Shown piece by piece: positions 1 to 7,907 of a stretch of DNA of 64,000 bases. Every line of letters begins with the position of its first letter. The stretch's first letter is position 1. The DNA is from Clostridiales bacterium. Lineage in GTDB: Bacteria; Bacillota; Clostridia; Christensenellales; UBA1242. A program made the translations under genes and the position numbers. The stretch spans positions 424,052 to 488,051 of the forward strand of contig SVIV01000001.1 in the NCBI GenBank assembly GCA_015069325.1. Direction: 5' to 3'. The notes beneath the pieces are model-generated. The model ran no database searches. It saw nothing but the letters and a program-made list of their open reading frames with translations, and was not told the DNA's origin.

Positions 1-280
1 CTCGTTTCCAAGGAGCTTGATTATTAAAAGAATCTGGATTATTTGGATTATTTTCATCTTCCCCTTCAAAAGCACAAAATCCCCCCAAAGGAATAAGACG
101 CAACGAAATAATCTCGCCACGCTTATTTCGTTTAGAAAACAGAACCTTCCCAAAACCAACCGAAAATTCTGTTATTTTAAAATTCAACATTCTTCCTACT
201 ACGTAATGCCCAAATTCGTGAATCAAAATCATCAAAAGCAAAACACCTAAAGCAAGAAGAATATACAAAACTGTAGCCAT
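1..280 (-). CDS. rseP: RseP-type site-2 zinc metalloprotease, N-terminal part (runs off window)
   Basis: The 93 visible codons begin with a hydrophobic segment that contains the zinc-binding motif HEFGH near residue 22, followed by a FSVGFG stretch and an IPLGGF stretch. This order is characteristic of RseP/RasP intramembrane proteases of the M50 family, which cleave transmembrane segments of regulators and signal peptides. The gene continues past base 1, so the PDZ domain and the second active-site motif cannot be seen. It starts 13 bases after cdsA ends, as in many Bacillota, but dxr, which usually sits between cdsA and rseP, is absent here. The start at 280 is the only in-frame ATG ahead of the membrane segment. 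Confidence 0.88.
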   Translation of the reverse strand, partial: MATVLYILLALGVLLLMILIHEFGHYVVGRMLNFKITEFSVGFGKVLFSKRNKRGEIISLRLIPLGGFCAFEGEDENNPNNPDSFNNQAPWKR

Positions 281-293
281 TTTACCTCACTAA

Positions 294-1259
294 CTAAATT
301 AAAATAAATAATAAACTAAATGCAAGAAATACAAATGGAGCAACAAAGAAATGTGAATCAAATCTATCTAACACACCGCCGTGTCCTGGCATTATATTAC
401 CAGAATCTTTTACACCAGCTTTGCGTTTTAAAAAGCTTTCAAATAAATCACCGGCTTGTCCTAAACAAGAACCAATCAATGAAATTATTGCCACTTTCCA
501 AACAGAAATACCCGCTTGGGCTAACGCTTGTGAAGTGCTAGGGATTGAATTGAATATTAAAATTAATACAATTGATAAAAGGACACAGAACACAGTTCCA
601 CCTATTGCACCAGAAATTGTTTTCTTTGGACTAATAGATGGTGCCAATTTTTTACCACCAATAAGCCCACCAACAAGATAAGCAAAAGTATCCGTTACAA
701 TAGGAATTAAAAATGCAAGTAACAATACAATCACTGAAATAATTCCGCCACAATCAGTCAAACAAGTAAAAGTCGCTGTAAAATCTCCAAAATGATTAAT
801 AAAAGTTAAAAATATTACTAAAAATGATGGATAAATGAAAGTCAACATCGAATTTATTGCTTTTACAAATGAAAATTGCACTGGTTTTGCTGAAATTTTT
901 CTAGTTTCCATTTCCCTATTTGTTTTTGTTCGCGTAATTAACGTCCAAACAAAAGCAACAAGTGTAAACACGAAAATTGTTGAAATTGCAATTAGAATAG
1001 TATAAATCAAACTAATTTGCTTGTGAAAAGCAATGCAAATAAGCATCACACCTATTAAAACGGCTGGCTGGACAACTGCTAAAATTTTATTATTAAACTT
1101 GCCCATTTTAGTAAGTATTTTTGAAAATTCCAATCCCGCCATACAAGCAACAAATAGTATAAAAGCATCAAAAAAATAATTGCTTACGGTCGCTTTTAAA
1201 ACAAAGGCTAATGCTAAAATAGCAACAAATATTATTCCTGAGTATAACCTTTTTTTCAC
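294..1259 (-). CDS. cdsA: Phosphatidate cytidylyltransferase
   Basis: CdsA makes CDP-diacylglycerol from phosphatidic acid and CTP at the membrane; PgsA, also encoded in this window, uses that product. The 321-residue protein is a polytopic membrane protein with the family signature near the C-terminus (KDSGNIMPGHGGVLDRFDS), which carries the metal- and nucleotide-binding aspartates. A second conserved stretch (TDTFAYLVGG...GGKKLAPSISPKKT) precedes it. Its start overlaps the uppS stop by 4 bases, so the two are translationally coupled. The middle region (about residues 110-135) is a charged loop that varies within the family. Confidence 0.93.
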   Translation of the reverse strand: MKKRLYSGIIFVAILALAFVLKATVSNYFFDAFILFVACMAGLEFSKILTKMGKFNNKILAVVQPAVLIGVMLICIAFHKQISLIYTILIAISTIFVFTLVAFVWTLITRTKTNREMETRKISAKPVQFSFVKAINSMLTFIYPSFLVIFLTFINHFGDFTATFTCLTDCGGIISVIVLLLAFLIPIVTDTFAYLVGGLIGGKKLAPSISPKKTISGAIGGTVFCVLLSIVLILIFNSIPSTSQALAQAGISVWKVAIISLIGSCLGQAGDLFESFLKRKAGVKDSGNIMPGHGGVLDRFDSHFFVAPFVFLAFSLLFILI

Positions 1260-1954
1260 TTTATTCCTCCAAATCTTCTCTCTCGTTTTTGATATGATAA
1301 AATAGCTTTAATTAAATGTTTTTCGTTAAAATCCGGCCAATAAGTTTTTGGGAAATATAGTTCGCTATATGCCATTTGAAACAGCATAAAGTTGGAAAGT
1401 CGCATTTCTCCGCTAGTTCTTACTACCAAATCTGGATCAGGCAACATAAAAGTATCTAAATTACAAGAAATATCTTGTGGAGATATTTCTGTTTTTCCTT
1501 GACTTGCAAGTTTACTAAACGCCCTTGCCAAATCATCTCTTCCGCCATAATTCAATGCAAATGTTACAGTCAATCTATCAAAAGATTTCGTTTTTTCTTT
1601 TGCCTGTTCAATTGCTTCTTTTAAATCCTGTGGAAAGGGTTGCAAATTGCCAATAGTATTGATTTTAATCTTATGCTCTATCATTTTTTCAATACTGTCA
1701 TTTAAATGTGTGCGCACAAGATCAAATATGCCATCAACTTCATCTTTACATCTTTTCCAATTTTCCGTTGAAAATGCAAAAAAAGTGCAAAATTTAATTC
1801 CCAATTTCATACAAGAGTTAATTGTTCGTTTGACAGCATCAACTCCTGCTTTATGGCCTAAATGTCTTACCAAACCGCGTTTTTTCGCCCATCTACCGTT
1901 TCCGTCCATAATGATTGCGATATGTGTGGGAATACAAGATTTTTTTAATTTCAT
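1256..1954 (-). CDS. uppS: Isoprenyl transferase (undecaprenyl diphosphate synthase)
   Basis: This cis-prenyltransferase builds the C55 lipid carrier for peptidoglycan and teichoic acid precursors. The sequence shows HIAIIMDGNGRWAKKRG with the catalytic aspartate near the N-terminus, FAFSTENWKR, and the C-terminal PDPDLVVRTSGEMRLSNF and ELYFPKTYWPDF motifs. At 232 residues it is of normal length. An AAGGA-like ribosome-binding site precedes the ATG. It overlaps cdsA by 4 bases and follows frr by 26 bases, in the conserved order frr-uppS-cdsA. Confidence 0.95.
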   Translation of the reverse strand: MKLKKSCIPTHIAIIMDGNGRWAKKRGLVRHLGHKAGVDAVKRTINSCMKLGIKFCTFFAFSTENWKRCKDEVDGIFDLVRTHLNDSIEKMIEHKIKINTIGNLQPFPQDLKEAIEQAKEKTKSFDRLTVTFALNYGGRDDLARAFSKLASQGKTEISPQDISCNLDTFMLPDPDLVVRTSGEMRLSNFMLFQMAYSELYFPKTYWPDFNEKHLIKAILSYQKRERRFGGIK

Positions 1955-1980
1955 ATATAATCCTTTTAATTTCTCAAAGA

Positions 1981-2547
1981 TTATATCTCCATAATCTCTT
2001 TTTCTTTTGCATCAAAGTTTGCATCTACTTCGCCAATATAATTATTAATCATTTTTTGGATTTCATCTTCATACCGTTTTTGTTCATCTTCTGAGATTTC
2101 CCCATCTTTTTGAAGATCTTTAATCATATCCATAGCATCACGTCTTGCATTTCTAATTGCAACTTTTGTGTCTTCTGCAATTTTCTTGATTTGTTTTACA
2201 ATTTCCTTACGGCGTTCTTCTGTGAGTGCTGGAAAAATAAGTCTAATAGTTTTTCCGTCTTCATTTGGATTTACACCTAAATTCGCTTCAGTAATAGCTT
2301 TTACCACGTTTTTATGCTGGCTTTGATCCCAAACATTAATAGCAAGAATACGTGCTTCAGGCACGCTGATACTAGCCATATTTTTAATAGGAGTAGGCAC
2401 CCCATAATAATCTATTGTTACTTTATCTAAAATATGTGGATTTGCCCTACCTGCTCTCACTACAAGATGTTCTTGAATTTGGTGGTCAACCGCTTTTTTA
2501 CAATCATTTTTACAAGAACTTAAAATTTCTTCTACCATTTCGTTCAT
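1981..2547 (-). CDS. frr: Ribosome recycling factor
   Basis: RRF splits post-termination ribosomes together with EF-G. The 188-residue product has the classic features: VRAGRANPHILDKVTIDYYGVPTP near residue 30, the NVWDQ stretch, and the C-terminal helical hairpin with VAIRNARRDAMD. It has its own putative promoter and lies downstream of the tsf terminator, so it appears uncoupled from rpsB-tsf. The uridylate kinase gene pyrH, which usually precedes frr, is missing. An AAGGAG site precedes the ATG. Confidence 0.95.
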   Translation of the reverse strand: MNEMVEEILSSCKNDCKKAVDHQIQEHLVVRAGRANPHILDKVTIDYYGVPTPIKNMASISVPEARILAINVWDQSQHKNVVKAITEANLGVNPNEDGKTIRLIFPALTEERRKEIVKQIKKIAEDTKVAIRNARRDAMDMIKDLQKDGEISEDEQKRYEDEIQKMINNYIGEVDANFDAKEKEIMEI

Positions 2548-2565
2548 AATAATCTCCTTGTATCT

Positions 2566-2594
2566 ATTCTACAATAAATAAAGAATTTTTGCAA
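2566..2594 (-). promoter_or_regulatory. Putative sigma-A promoter of frr-uppS-cdsA-rseP
   Basis: On the minus strand, TTGCAA (2594-2589) is separated by 17 bases from TAGAAT (2571-2566), close to the vegetative consensus. It lies between the tsf terminator and frr, about 20 bases upstream of the frr start. Confidence 0.55.
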
Positions 2595-2640
2595 ATGATT
2601 TAAACTTAAAACTAAAGAAATATGGTAAAAAATCAACAAA

Positions 2641-2668
2641 AAAAGAGTTATCTTTCGATAACTCTTTT
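2641..2668 (-). terminator. Rho-independent terminator after tsf
   Basis: A perfect 12-base stem (AAAAGAGTTATC / GATAACTCTTTT) with a 4-base loop lies directly downstream of the tsf stop and is followed by a T-rich stretch on the minus strand. Confidence 0.85.
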
Positions 2669-2670
2669 TT

Positions 2671-3327
2671 TTATTTGTTTCCTCTCATTTGTTTTTCAAC
2701 TTCTTCAGCAAGATTTTCATTTCTCTTTTCAAGACCTTCACCCATTTCAAATCGAACAAATCTTCTAATAGAGATTTTTTCTCCGATTTTAAGTGTTTTT
2801 TCATTGATATATTGTTGAATTGTCATTGCTGGGTCTTTTACAAATGCTTGTTCAAGAAGACAAACGTCTTGATAGAACTTCTTAACTCTTCCTTCAACCA
2901 TTTTGTCAACGATTTGAGCAGGTTTGCCTTCGTTGAGAGCTTGGTTTTTGAGAATTTCTTTTTCTGCTTCAACTTCGCTTGCTGGAACATCTTCGATTCG
3001 AACATATTTTGGAGCTGCGGCTGCAATTTGAAGAGCAACATCGTGTCCAATTTCAAGGAATTCGTCTGTTTTTGCAACAAAGTCTGTTTCACAATTGATT
3101 TCTACGAGAACGCCAATTTTTCCACCCATATGGATATAAGATGTAACAATTCCTTCTGAAGCAATTCTAGATTGTTTTTTAGCAGCAGCTGCGATTCCCT
3201 TTTCTCTAAGCCATACCATAGCTTTTTCAAAATCTCCATCACATTCTGAAAGTGCTTTTTTGCAGTCCATCATTCCTGCATTTGTTTTTGCTCTAAGATC
3301 AGCAACATCTTTAGCGGTAAAATTCAT
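2671..3327 (-). CDS. tsf: Translation elongation factor Ts
   Basis: EF-Ts is the nucleotide exchange factor for EF-Tu. The 218-residue product starts with the EF-Tu-binding UBA-like region and has both signature motifs: [16 protein letters not shown] and a [19 protein letters not shown] stretch. It is of the short type common in Bacillota. It begins 2 bases after rpsB ends and forms a two-gene operon with it, closed by a strong terminator. Confidence 0.96.
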   Translation of the reverse strand: MNFTAKDVADLRAKTNAGMMDCKKALSECDGDFEKAMVWLREKGIAAAAKKQSRIASEGIVTSYIHMGGKIGVLVEINCETDFVAKTDEFLEIGHDVALQIAAAAPKYVRIEDVPASEVEAEKEILKNQALNEGKPAQIVDKMVEGRVKKFYQDVCLLEQAFVKDPAMTIQQYINEKTLKIGEKISIRRFVRFEMGEGLEKRNENLAEEVEKQMRGNK

Positions 3328-3329
3328 AA

Positions 3330-4220
3330 TTATTCTCCTTCATTTTCTGATTTTGTTTCTTGTTCTTCAATTTTTACTTCTTGTTTAGCTTCTACTTTTT
3401 TCTTTGTAGCAGGTTTTTTTCTTGTTTTCTTAGCTTTTTCTTCGCCAGCTTCTGCGATTTCAAGATTTGGCTTTGTTTCTGCTAATGCTTTTTCAAGGTC
3501 AATATCTTCATCATCACTTTCAGCTTTTTGCATTGAAACGCCTTCTCTAGCTTCGATTACAGCATCAGCGAGAGCAGCGATAACAAGTTTAACAGATCTG
3601 ATTGCATCGTCGTTTCCTGGAATAACGTATTGAATTCCGTCTGGATTGCCATTAGTATCAACAAGACCAACCATTGGAATACCAAGAACTTTACATTCGT
3701 TTACGCAGATGTGTTCACAATTAGGGTCAACAACTACTACTACTCCTGGGAGTTCTCTCATTTCTTTAATTCCGCCAAGGTTCTTTTCAAGTTTTTCCCT
3801 TTCAGTTTTAAGAATAGTAACTTCCTTCTTTGGTAAAAGGTCGAATTCTCCTACCTTTTCCATTTGGTTGAGCTTATTAAGTCTTTCAATTCTTGACTTA
3901 ATAGTTTTGAAGTTTGTAAGGCAACCTCCAAGCCAACGAGAGTTGATGTAATACATTCCACTTCTCTCAGCTTCTTCCTTTACGGCATCTTGAGCCTGTT
4001 TCTTAGTTCCTACAAAAAGAACTTTCTTTCCTGAAGCAACAACATCTCTGATGAAAGCATAAGCTTTATCAACTTGTTCAGATGTTTGTTCTAAGTTAAT
4101 GATATGAATATCGTTACGAGCAGTAAAGATATATTTCTTCATTTTAGGATTCCACTTTCTAGTTTGGTGACCAAAGTGAACGCCTGCTTCAAGAAGTTGT
4201 TTCATTGAAATAACTGACAT
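3330..4220 (-). CDS. rpsB: 30S ribosomal protein S2 with a charged C-terminal tail
   Basis: The N-terminus ([19 protein letters not shown]) and the body ([48 protein letters not shown]) are diagnostic of S2. The start was set at 4220 because AAGGAGG lies 7-8 bases upstream; a longer reading frame to 4271 lacks such a site. At 296 residues it exceeds the usual length of about 235-250. The extra C-terminal 50 or so residues are rich in Lys, Glu and Ala, a low-complexity tail seen in some Clostridia. Confidence 0.95.
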   Translation of the reverse strand: MSVISMKQLLEAGVHFGHQTRKWNPKMKKYIFTARNDIHIINLEQTSEQVDKAYAFIRDVVASGKKVLFVGTKKQAQDAVKEEAERSGMYYINSRWLGGCLTNFKTIKSRIERLNKLNQMEKVGEFDLLPKKEVTILKTEREKLEKNLGGIKEMRELPGVVVVVDPNCEHICVNECKVLGIPMVGLVDTNGNPDGIQYVIPGNDDAIRSVKLVIAALADAVIEAREGVSMQKAESDDEDIDLEKALAETKPNLEIAEAGEEKAKKTRKKPATKKKVEAKQEVKIEEQETKSENEGE

Positions 4221-4388
4221 ACTTTTTTCCTCCTTTTGTTTTTGTCCTTCCCTATAGTTTTCTATCTCCAAATTGCGACCTCAGAATTTTTCTTTTTAAA
4301 TCATAAATAATATCGTTTGTTTTATGATCAGTTTTAGGCAACTGCAAATGAATATACTATAAGTGCATATTTGTCCAATGACAAGAGA

Positions 4389-4417
4389 ATATTATCATAT
4401 ATATATAATTTTGTCAA
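4389..4417 (-). promoter_or_regulatory. Putative sigma-A promoter of rpsB-tsf
   Basis: On the minus strand, TTGACA (4417-4412), a 17-base spacer and TAATAT (4394-4389). Transcription from here would give a leader of about 160 bases before rpsB. I could not fold a known ribosomal-protein leader in it. Confidence 0.65.
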
Positions 4418-4450
4418 GTATTTTTACTTAAAAAGAAAAAAAATAGATAA

Positions 4451-4480
4451 AAAAGAAGCGATTAGTTGTTCGCTTCTTTT
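4451..4480 (-). terminator. Terminator at the end of secF
   Basis: An 11-base stem (AAAAGAAGCGA / TCGCTTCTTTT) overlaps the last codons and stop of secF and is followed on the minus strand by a T-containing run. Confidence 0.75.
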
Positions 4481-5505
4481 GATTTGTTGTTTTTCTTTTT
4501 GCTTGGTTTATAAGATAATGTCCAAATTGCAGGCAAAATAAAGTTTGATGTATAGAATGATGCAATTAATGAAAGCAAACAACCTATACCAACTTCTCTA
4601 AGTCCTGCAACCGGCATAATAGTAGTGATTAATACCACCACTAATGCAATCACATAAAGAACAATTTTCTTGAAAGCCATTATTTTGGCTGTTTCGTCTG
4701 CCATTTCGCTAGCTTTTAAGTTGTTGTATTTTCCATTGACAACACTCGTTTCGCTTTTTGCATAGAAAGCATAAACATTAAACATTGAGATTAAACCAGT
4801 GAATACCATTGTGGCGCAAATTGCACTACTTACAGGAACTCTGCATATGAGAAGCAAAGCCCCTACACAAGCCAAGTCAATCACTACATTTAGAAGACCT
4901 AATAGCCAAGCCCCATTGCGAGTTCTGAGGGCCATATAGATAAGAGCTAATGTAGCAGCAAAGATTATGCAGGCAACTAAGTTAAGTGCCCAAGCCATTG
5001 TCAAACTTCCTTCAAAATATTCAATTTCGCTCACAGCTTCAGGAGATGACGCATAACCAAATTCAGAAATAAGTCTATCTCTTAAAAGGTTGTTTTTATT
5101 TTCAATTTCATCTTTATCATTGCTTACATTGAAGAAAGTAACTTTTACAGCATCGCCACCAGCAACAAGTCCTTCAATATCCATTTGAGATTTTTGGAAT
5201 CCTTCAATACGAATATTCCCATCTGCAAGTGTTGCAGATATTAAACCACAAATTTTACCAAAATCTTTGTCTAAATCATACTGAACAGCATCTTCATCGG
5301 TAATCTTGCCTTCATTGTTAACGTAAATATTAAAAGTGCTTCCACCAACAAGCTGTGTGCTTCCATTAAAACCAACAGTGCAAAGCAAAATAATTCCAAT
5401 AAGAAGCAAAATTGCCGGAGCAATTATATAGTATAAAACATTTTTAGTAACTTGACATTTTGAGTTATTTATTTTATTTTCTAAAGTTTTTAATTTATTA
5501 GTCAT
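4462..5505 (-). CDS. secF: Protein translocase subunit SecF
   Basis: SecF works with SecD to pull secreted proteins across the membrane using the proton gradient. The product (347 residues from the chosen start) has one N-terminal membrane segment, an extracytoplasmic domain and a block of C-terminal membrane segments. The start at 5505 has GGGAGG just upstream and overlaps the secD stop by 8 bases; the longer frame from 5535 has no such site. Sequence conservation to SecF is moderate. The assignment rests on topology, the VGG/G-rich N-terminal stretch and its position directly after secD. Confidence 0.8.
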   Translation of the reverse strand: MTNKLKTLENKINNSKCQVTKNVLYYIIAPAILLLIGIILLCTVGFNGSTQLVGGSTFNIYVNNEGKITDEDAVQYDLDKDFGKICGLISATLADGNIRIEGFQKSQMDIEGLVAGGDAVKVTFFNVSNDKDEIENKNNLLRDRLISEFGYASSPEAVSEIEYFEGSLTMAWALNLVACIIFAATLALIYMALRTRNGAWLLGLLNVVIDLACVGALLLICRVPVSSAICATMVFTGLISMFNVYAFYAKSETSVVNGKYNNLKASEMADETAKIMAFKKIVLYVIALVVVLITTIMPVAGLREVGIGCLLSLIASFYTSNFILPAIWTLSYKPSKKKNNKSKEANN

Positions 5506-6862
5506 TTTCAACCTCCCTATTTTGAGAGATAGCATCTTCTGGTGATATTATTTCTACTTCTTCTTTAATTTCTTTAACACCCTTTTCCCTATACAAATGC
5601 AATTTATTTGCTTTTGTGCTGTTAAGTGGAAGGTATATGTGAATGAAATAACGAGTTAGTGCCAAAGATGCAAATACAGACAGAATAGCACCAACTAAAA
5701 GGATAACCCCAACTAGTTTTACGCTTGCTGGCGCAAAAATCCAAATGCAAATTGATGCAAGTGCAAGTGCAATGTGGCTATCTAATATTGGCCACAATGC
5801 CCTTTTGAAAGCACTTTTGCAAGAAATATGAATCTTCTTCCCAAGTGCATATTCTTCTCTAATTTTTTCAAAGATATAGCAATTTGCCCCAAGTGCGATA
5901 AAGTAAGCAACAACGCTTGCAACAACACCCGCCAAATTCATCACAACAAAAGGAATTGCTTGCATTAAGAAAGTGAATAAAACAAGATAGAATACCATTG
6001 ACAAGCTTCCCAAAAGGCCAAGGTGAGCATAACGAACACAAATTAATGCTATAGTCGCAACAATTACTAAAATCAAAACAATTGCAATGCAAAGTCCTGC
6101 ATTAACCCCAAGTGTTGGAGAGAAAGGACTAACCTTTACTTCGCTTAAGTTTACACCAAAACTTCCAGCAAGAATATTGAAAGAAGCTTCTTGTGCGTCT
6201 GAATCATAGGTAAGAGTGTTGTTTGTGATAAACATACCGTCTGCTACATCATCAATTTCTACAGAAGTTAAAAGTTCTGTCCCCCAATAAATATATGCAC
6301 TTTTTAAATTATGATCATTTGCGTAAGACTTAAGTTCTTCAATGTGAGTTTTTCCTTTTTGCGTGAAATACAAATTCACACCATAGGCTGAACTTTCTTG
6401 GTCATAATTAATAAAAGTTGATGCAATATCGTTTGCAAAAACATATTTATTGGCATCAGCAGACTCAGTAAGAGTAAAATATACTTCTTTTGAAGTTTGA
6501 AGATAGCTATAAATCTTATCAGCTACCCTTGCTTCACTTGATAATAAAATTTGAATTTTATTTTCGCCAAGTTTTTGAACAGCTAATTCTTTGTAGCCAA
6601 TTTTATTGTAAAACTTTTCGATTTTTATAACAGCATCATCAACACTTTCTTCTAAAGATAAAGATGTCCCTTCTTTTAAAGAACAAGTATAAACAACTTC
6701 TAGTCCACCTTCAAGCTCAATTCCCTTGTTTATTGAACCTAAAAATCCATTGAAAGTATTTTGTGATGATGGAAGTGAAAAAGAGCATACACATAAAAGC
6801 ACGCCCAAGATTGCAATAATTGATAAAATAAAAAATTTGATTTTCGAGTGTTTCTTTAACAT
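5498..6862 (-). CDS. secD: Protein translocase subunit SecD
   Basis: The 454-residue product has an N-terminal membrane anchor, then GIELEGGLEVVYTC, which matches the conserved SecD (D/E)LxGG motif. An extracytoplasmic region follows, then five C-terminal membrane segments containing LGANCYIFEKIREE, the SecD counterpart of the conserved NxxIFERIREE motif. It is somewhat divergent. A charged tail of about 40 residues follows the last membrane helix. It sits between secF and the TIGR04086/yajC pair, the standard Sec accessory cluster. Confidence 0.88.
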   Translation of the reverse strand: MLKKHSKIKFFILSIIAILGVLLCVCSFSLPSSQNTFNGFLGSINKGIELEGGLEVVYTCSLKEGTSLSLEESVDDAVIKIEKFYNKIGYKELAVQKLGENKIQILLSSEARVADKIYSYLQTSKEVYFTLTESADANKYVFANDIASTFINYDQESSAYGVNLYFTQKGKTHIEELKSYANDHNLKSAYIYWGTELLTSVEIDDVADGMFITNNTLTYDSDAQEASFNILAGSFGVNLSEVKVSPFSPTLGVNAGLCIAIVLILVIVATIALICVRYAHLGLLGSLSMVFYLVLFTFLMQAIPFVVMNLAGVVASVVAYFIALGANCYIFEKIREEYALGKKIHISCKSAFKRALWPILDSHIALALASICIWIFAPASVKLVGVILLVGAILSVFASLALTRYFIHIYLPLNSTKANKLHLYREKGVKEIKEEVEIISPEDAISQNREVEND

Positions 6863-6967
6863 TTAAGTATCCTTTATTCCTGATAATTCTTTGAAAACAA
6901 TTCAAAGTCAAAACATTACTCTCCTATTATAAAGAATAAAGGGTGCATTTGTCAATCATTTTTTCTT

Positions 6968-7384
6968 TTAATTGTTACTTTTTTTTAAGTTTACACAAAT
7001 TATTCCGCAAACTGAGCCTATAATTCCGCCAAAAACAAGGTCAATCAGAAGAGTAACATCGAAACAAAAACTTCCGGCTAACAACGAAAAAACACAAAAA
7101 GCTGACAAAGTATATAAAATGCCTATAAAAAGACCACTTACAAGCCCTAATTCTTTAGTTTTCTTTAGTCCAATAAAAACACCTATAAACACACTAATTC
7201 CCTTTATAACTTGGTTAATTGGCGAAATTACACTGTCGGGAAGATTAGTAAATTTTAAAAGAAAGGCAAAAACAAGAACTAGAAGAAGCGATATTGCAAG
7301 CGCAATCACACTGCCCTTCATTGTGATTTTGAAAAGCGAACTTTTTTTATCTCCTTTTCTTTCAATCCCTTCTTTTACTTTCAT
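6968..7384 (-). CDS. TIGR04086-like small membrane protein
   Basis: A 138-residue protein with four hydrophobic segments. A glycine-rich second half (VSGLFIGILYTLSAF, LVFGGIIGSVCGIICVNLKK) resembles the TIGR04086 family of Bacillota, whose genes sit next to yajC. The position between yajC and secD supports this. The function of the family is unknown; involvement in membrane protein biogenesis is only inferred from context. Confidence 0.65.
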   Translation of the reverse strand: MKVKEGIERKGDKKSSLFKITMKGSVIALAISLLLVLVFAFLLKFTNLPDSVISPINQVIKGISVFIGVFIGLKKTKELGLVSGLFIGILYTLSAFCVFSLLAGSFCFDVTLLIDLVFGGIIGSVCGIICVNLKKSNN

Positions 7385-7452
7385 AATTGACTCCTTTTAA
7401 ATTAAATATACATTTTCTTAATTAAAAGTTATGCAACTATTGACTTAAAAAG

Positions 7453-7493
7453 AACCAAAAAAGAAGAGATTAGGTCTCTTCTTCTTTTTGGTT
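7453..7493 (-). terminator. Terminator overlapping the yajC stop
   Basis: A long near-perfect stem of about 17 base pairs (7453-7469 with 7475-7493) encloses the yajC stop codon and is followed by a short T-rich stretch on the minus strand. The last yajC codons are part of the stem. Confidence 0.7.
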
Positions 7494-7847
7494 TTCAATT
7501 GTTTCTTGTGCTGGCTGAGAAGATTCTTCTTTTTTATCTTCATCTGCCTTTTGTTCATTTTCATCTGGTAATATTGTATAAATAGCATAGGCATCAACCG
7601 AAATGTATCCTTTGTTTTTGCCCATACCCGTTTCAATTGTTACAATTGTTTTGTCATCTTCCTTATGAAGATCAACAATTGTGCCATAAACTCCACTTGC
7701 TGTAAGAACTTTATCTCCCCTTTTAAGAGAATTTGTCATTTCCTGAAATCTTTGTCTTTCTTTTTTATTTTTAGATGAAACTAAAATTGGATATGCCACT
7801 ACAAGCACAACAATAAGCACTAACAACACAATCGATGTAGTATCCAT
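7470..7847 (-). CDS. yajC: Preprotein translocase accessory subunit YajC
   Basis: YajC associates with SecDF. The 125-residue product has the single N-terminal membrane segment (residues about 4-22), then the conserved NKKERQRFQEMTNSLKRGDK and TASGVYGTIVDL motifs. The last 35 residues are acidic and low-complexity. An AAGGAGGT site precedes the ATG. A putative promoter (TTGAAA, 16 bases, TAAAAT at 7896-7869) lies between thrS and yajC. Confidence 0.93.
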   Translation of the reverse strand: MDTTSIVLLVLIVVLVVAYPILVSSKNKKERQRFQEMTNSLKRGDKVLTASGVYGTIVDLHKEDDKTIVTIETGMGKNKGYISVDAYAIYTILPDENEQKADEDKKEESSQPAQETIENQKEEET

Positions 7848-7907
7848 TTTTCTACCTCCTTGAGAATAATTTTAACATAATACTTTTTTATTTCAAAGCA
7901 AAAGTAA

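Noticed and set aside
2689..3159. 156-codon plus-strand frame
   Set aside because: It is the complement of tsf, rich in Phe and Asn as expected for such shadows.
4220..4460. A ribosomal-protein leader or riboswitch in the long rpsB leader
   Set aside because: I could find no conserved motif or convincing fold; only the promoter and terminator are supported.
6972..7400. 142-codon plus-strand frame
   Set aside because: Exact complement of the TIGR04086-like gene; no ribosome site or promoter, and the membrane pattern is on the other strand.
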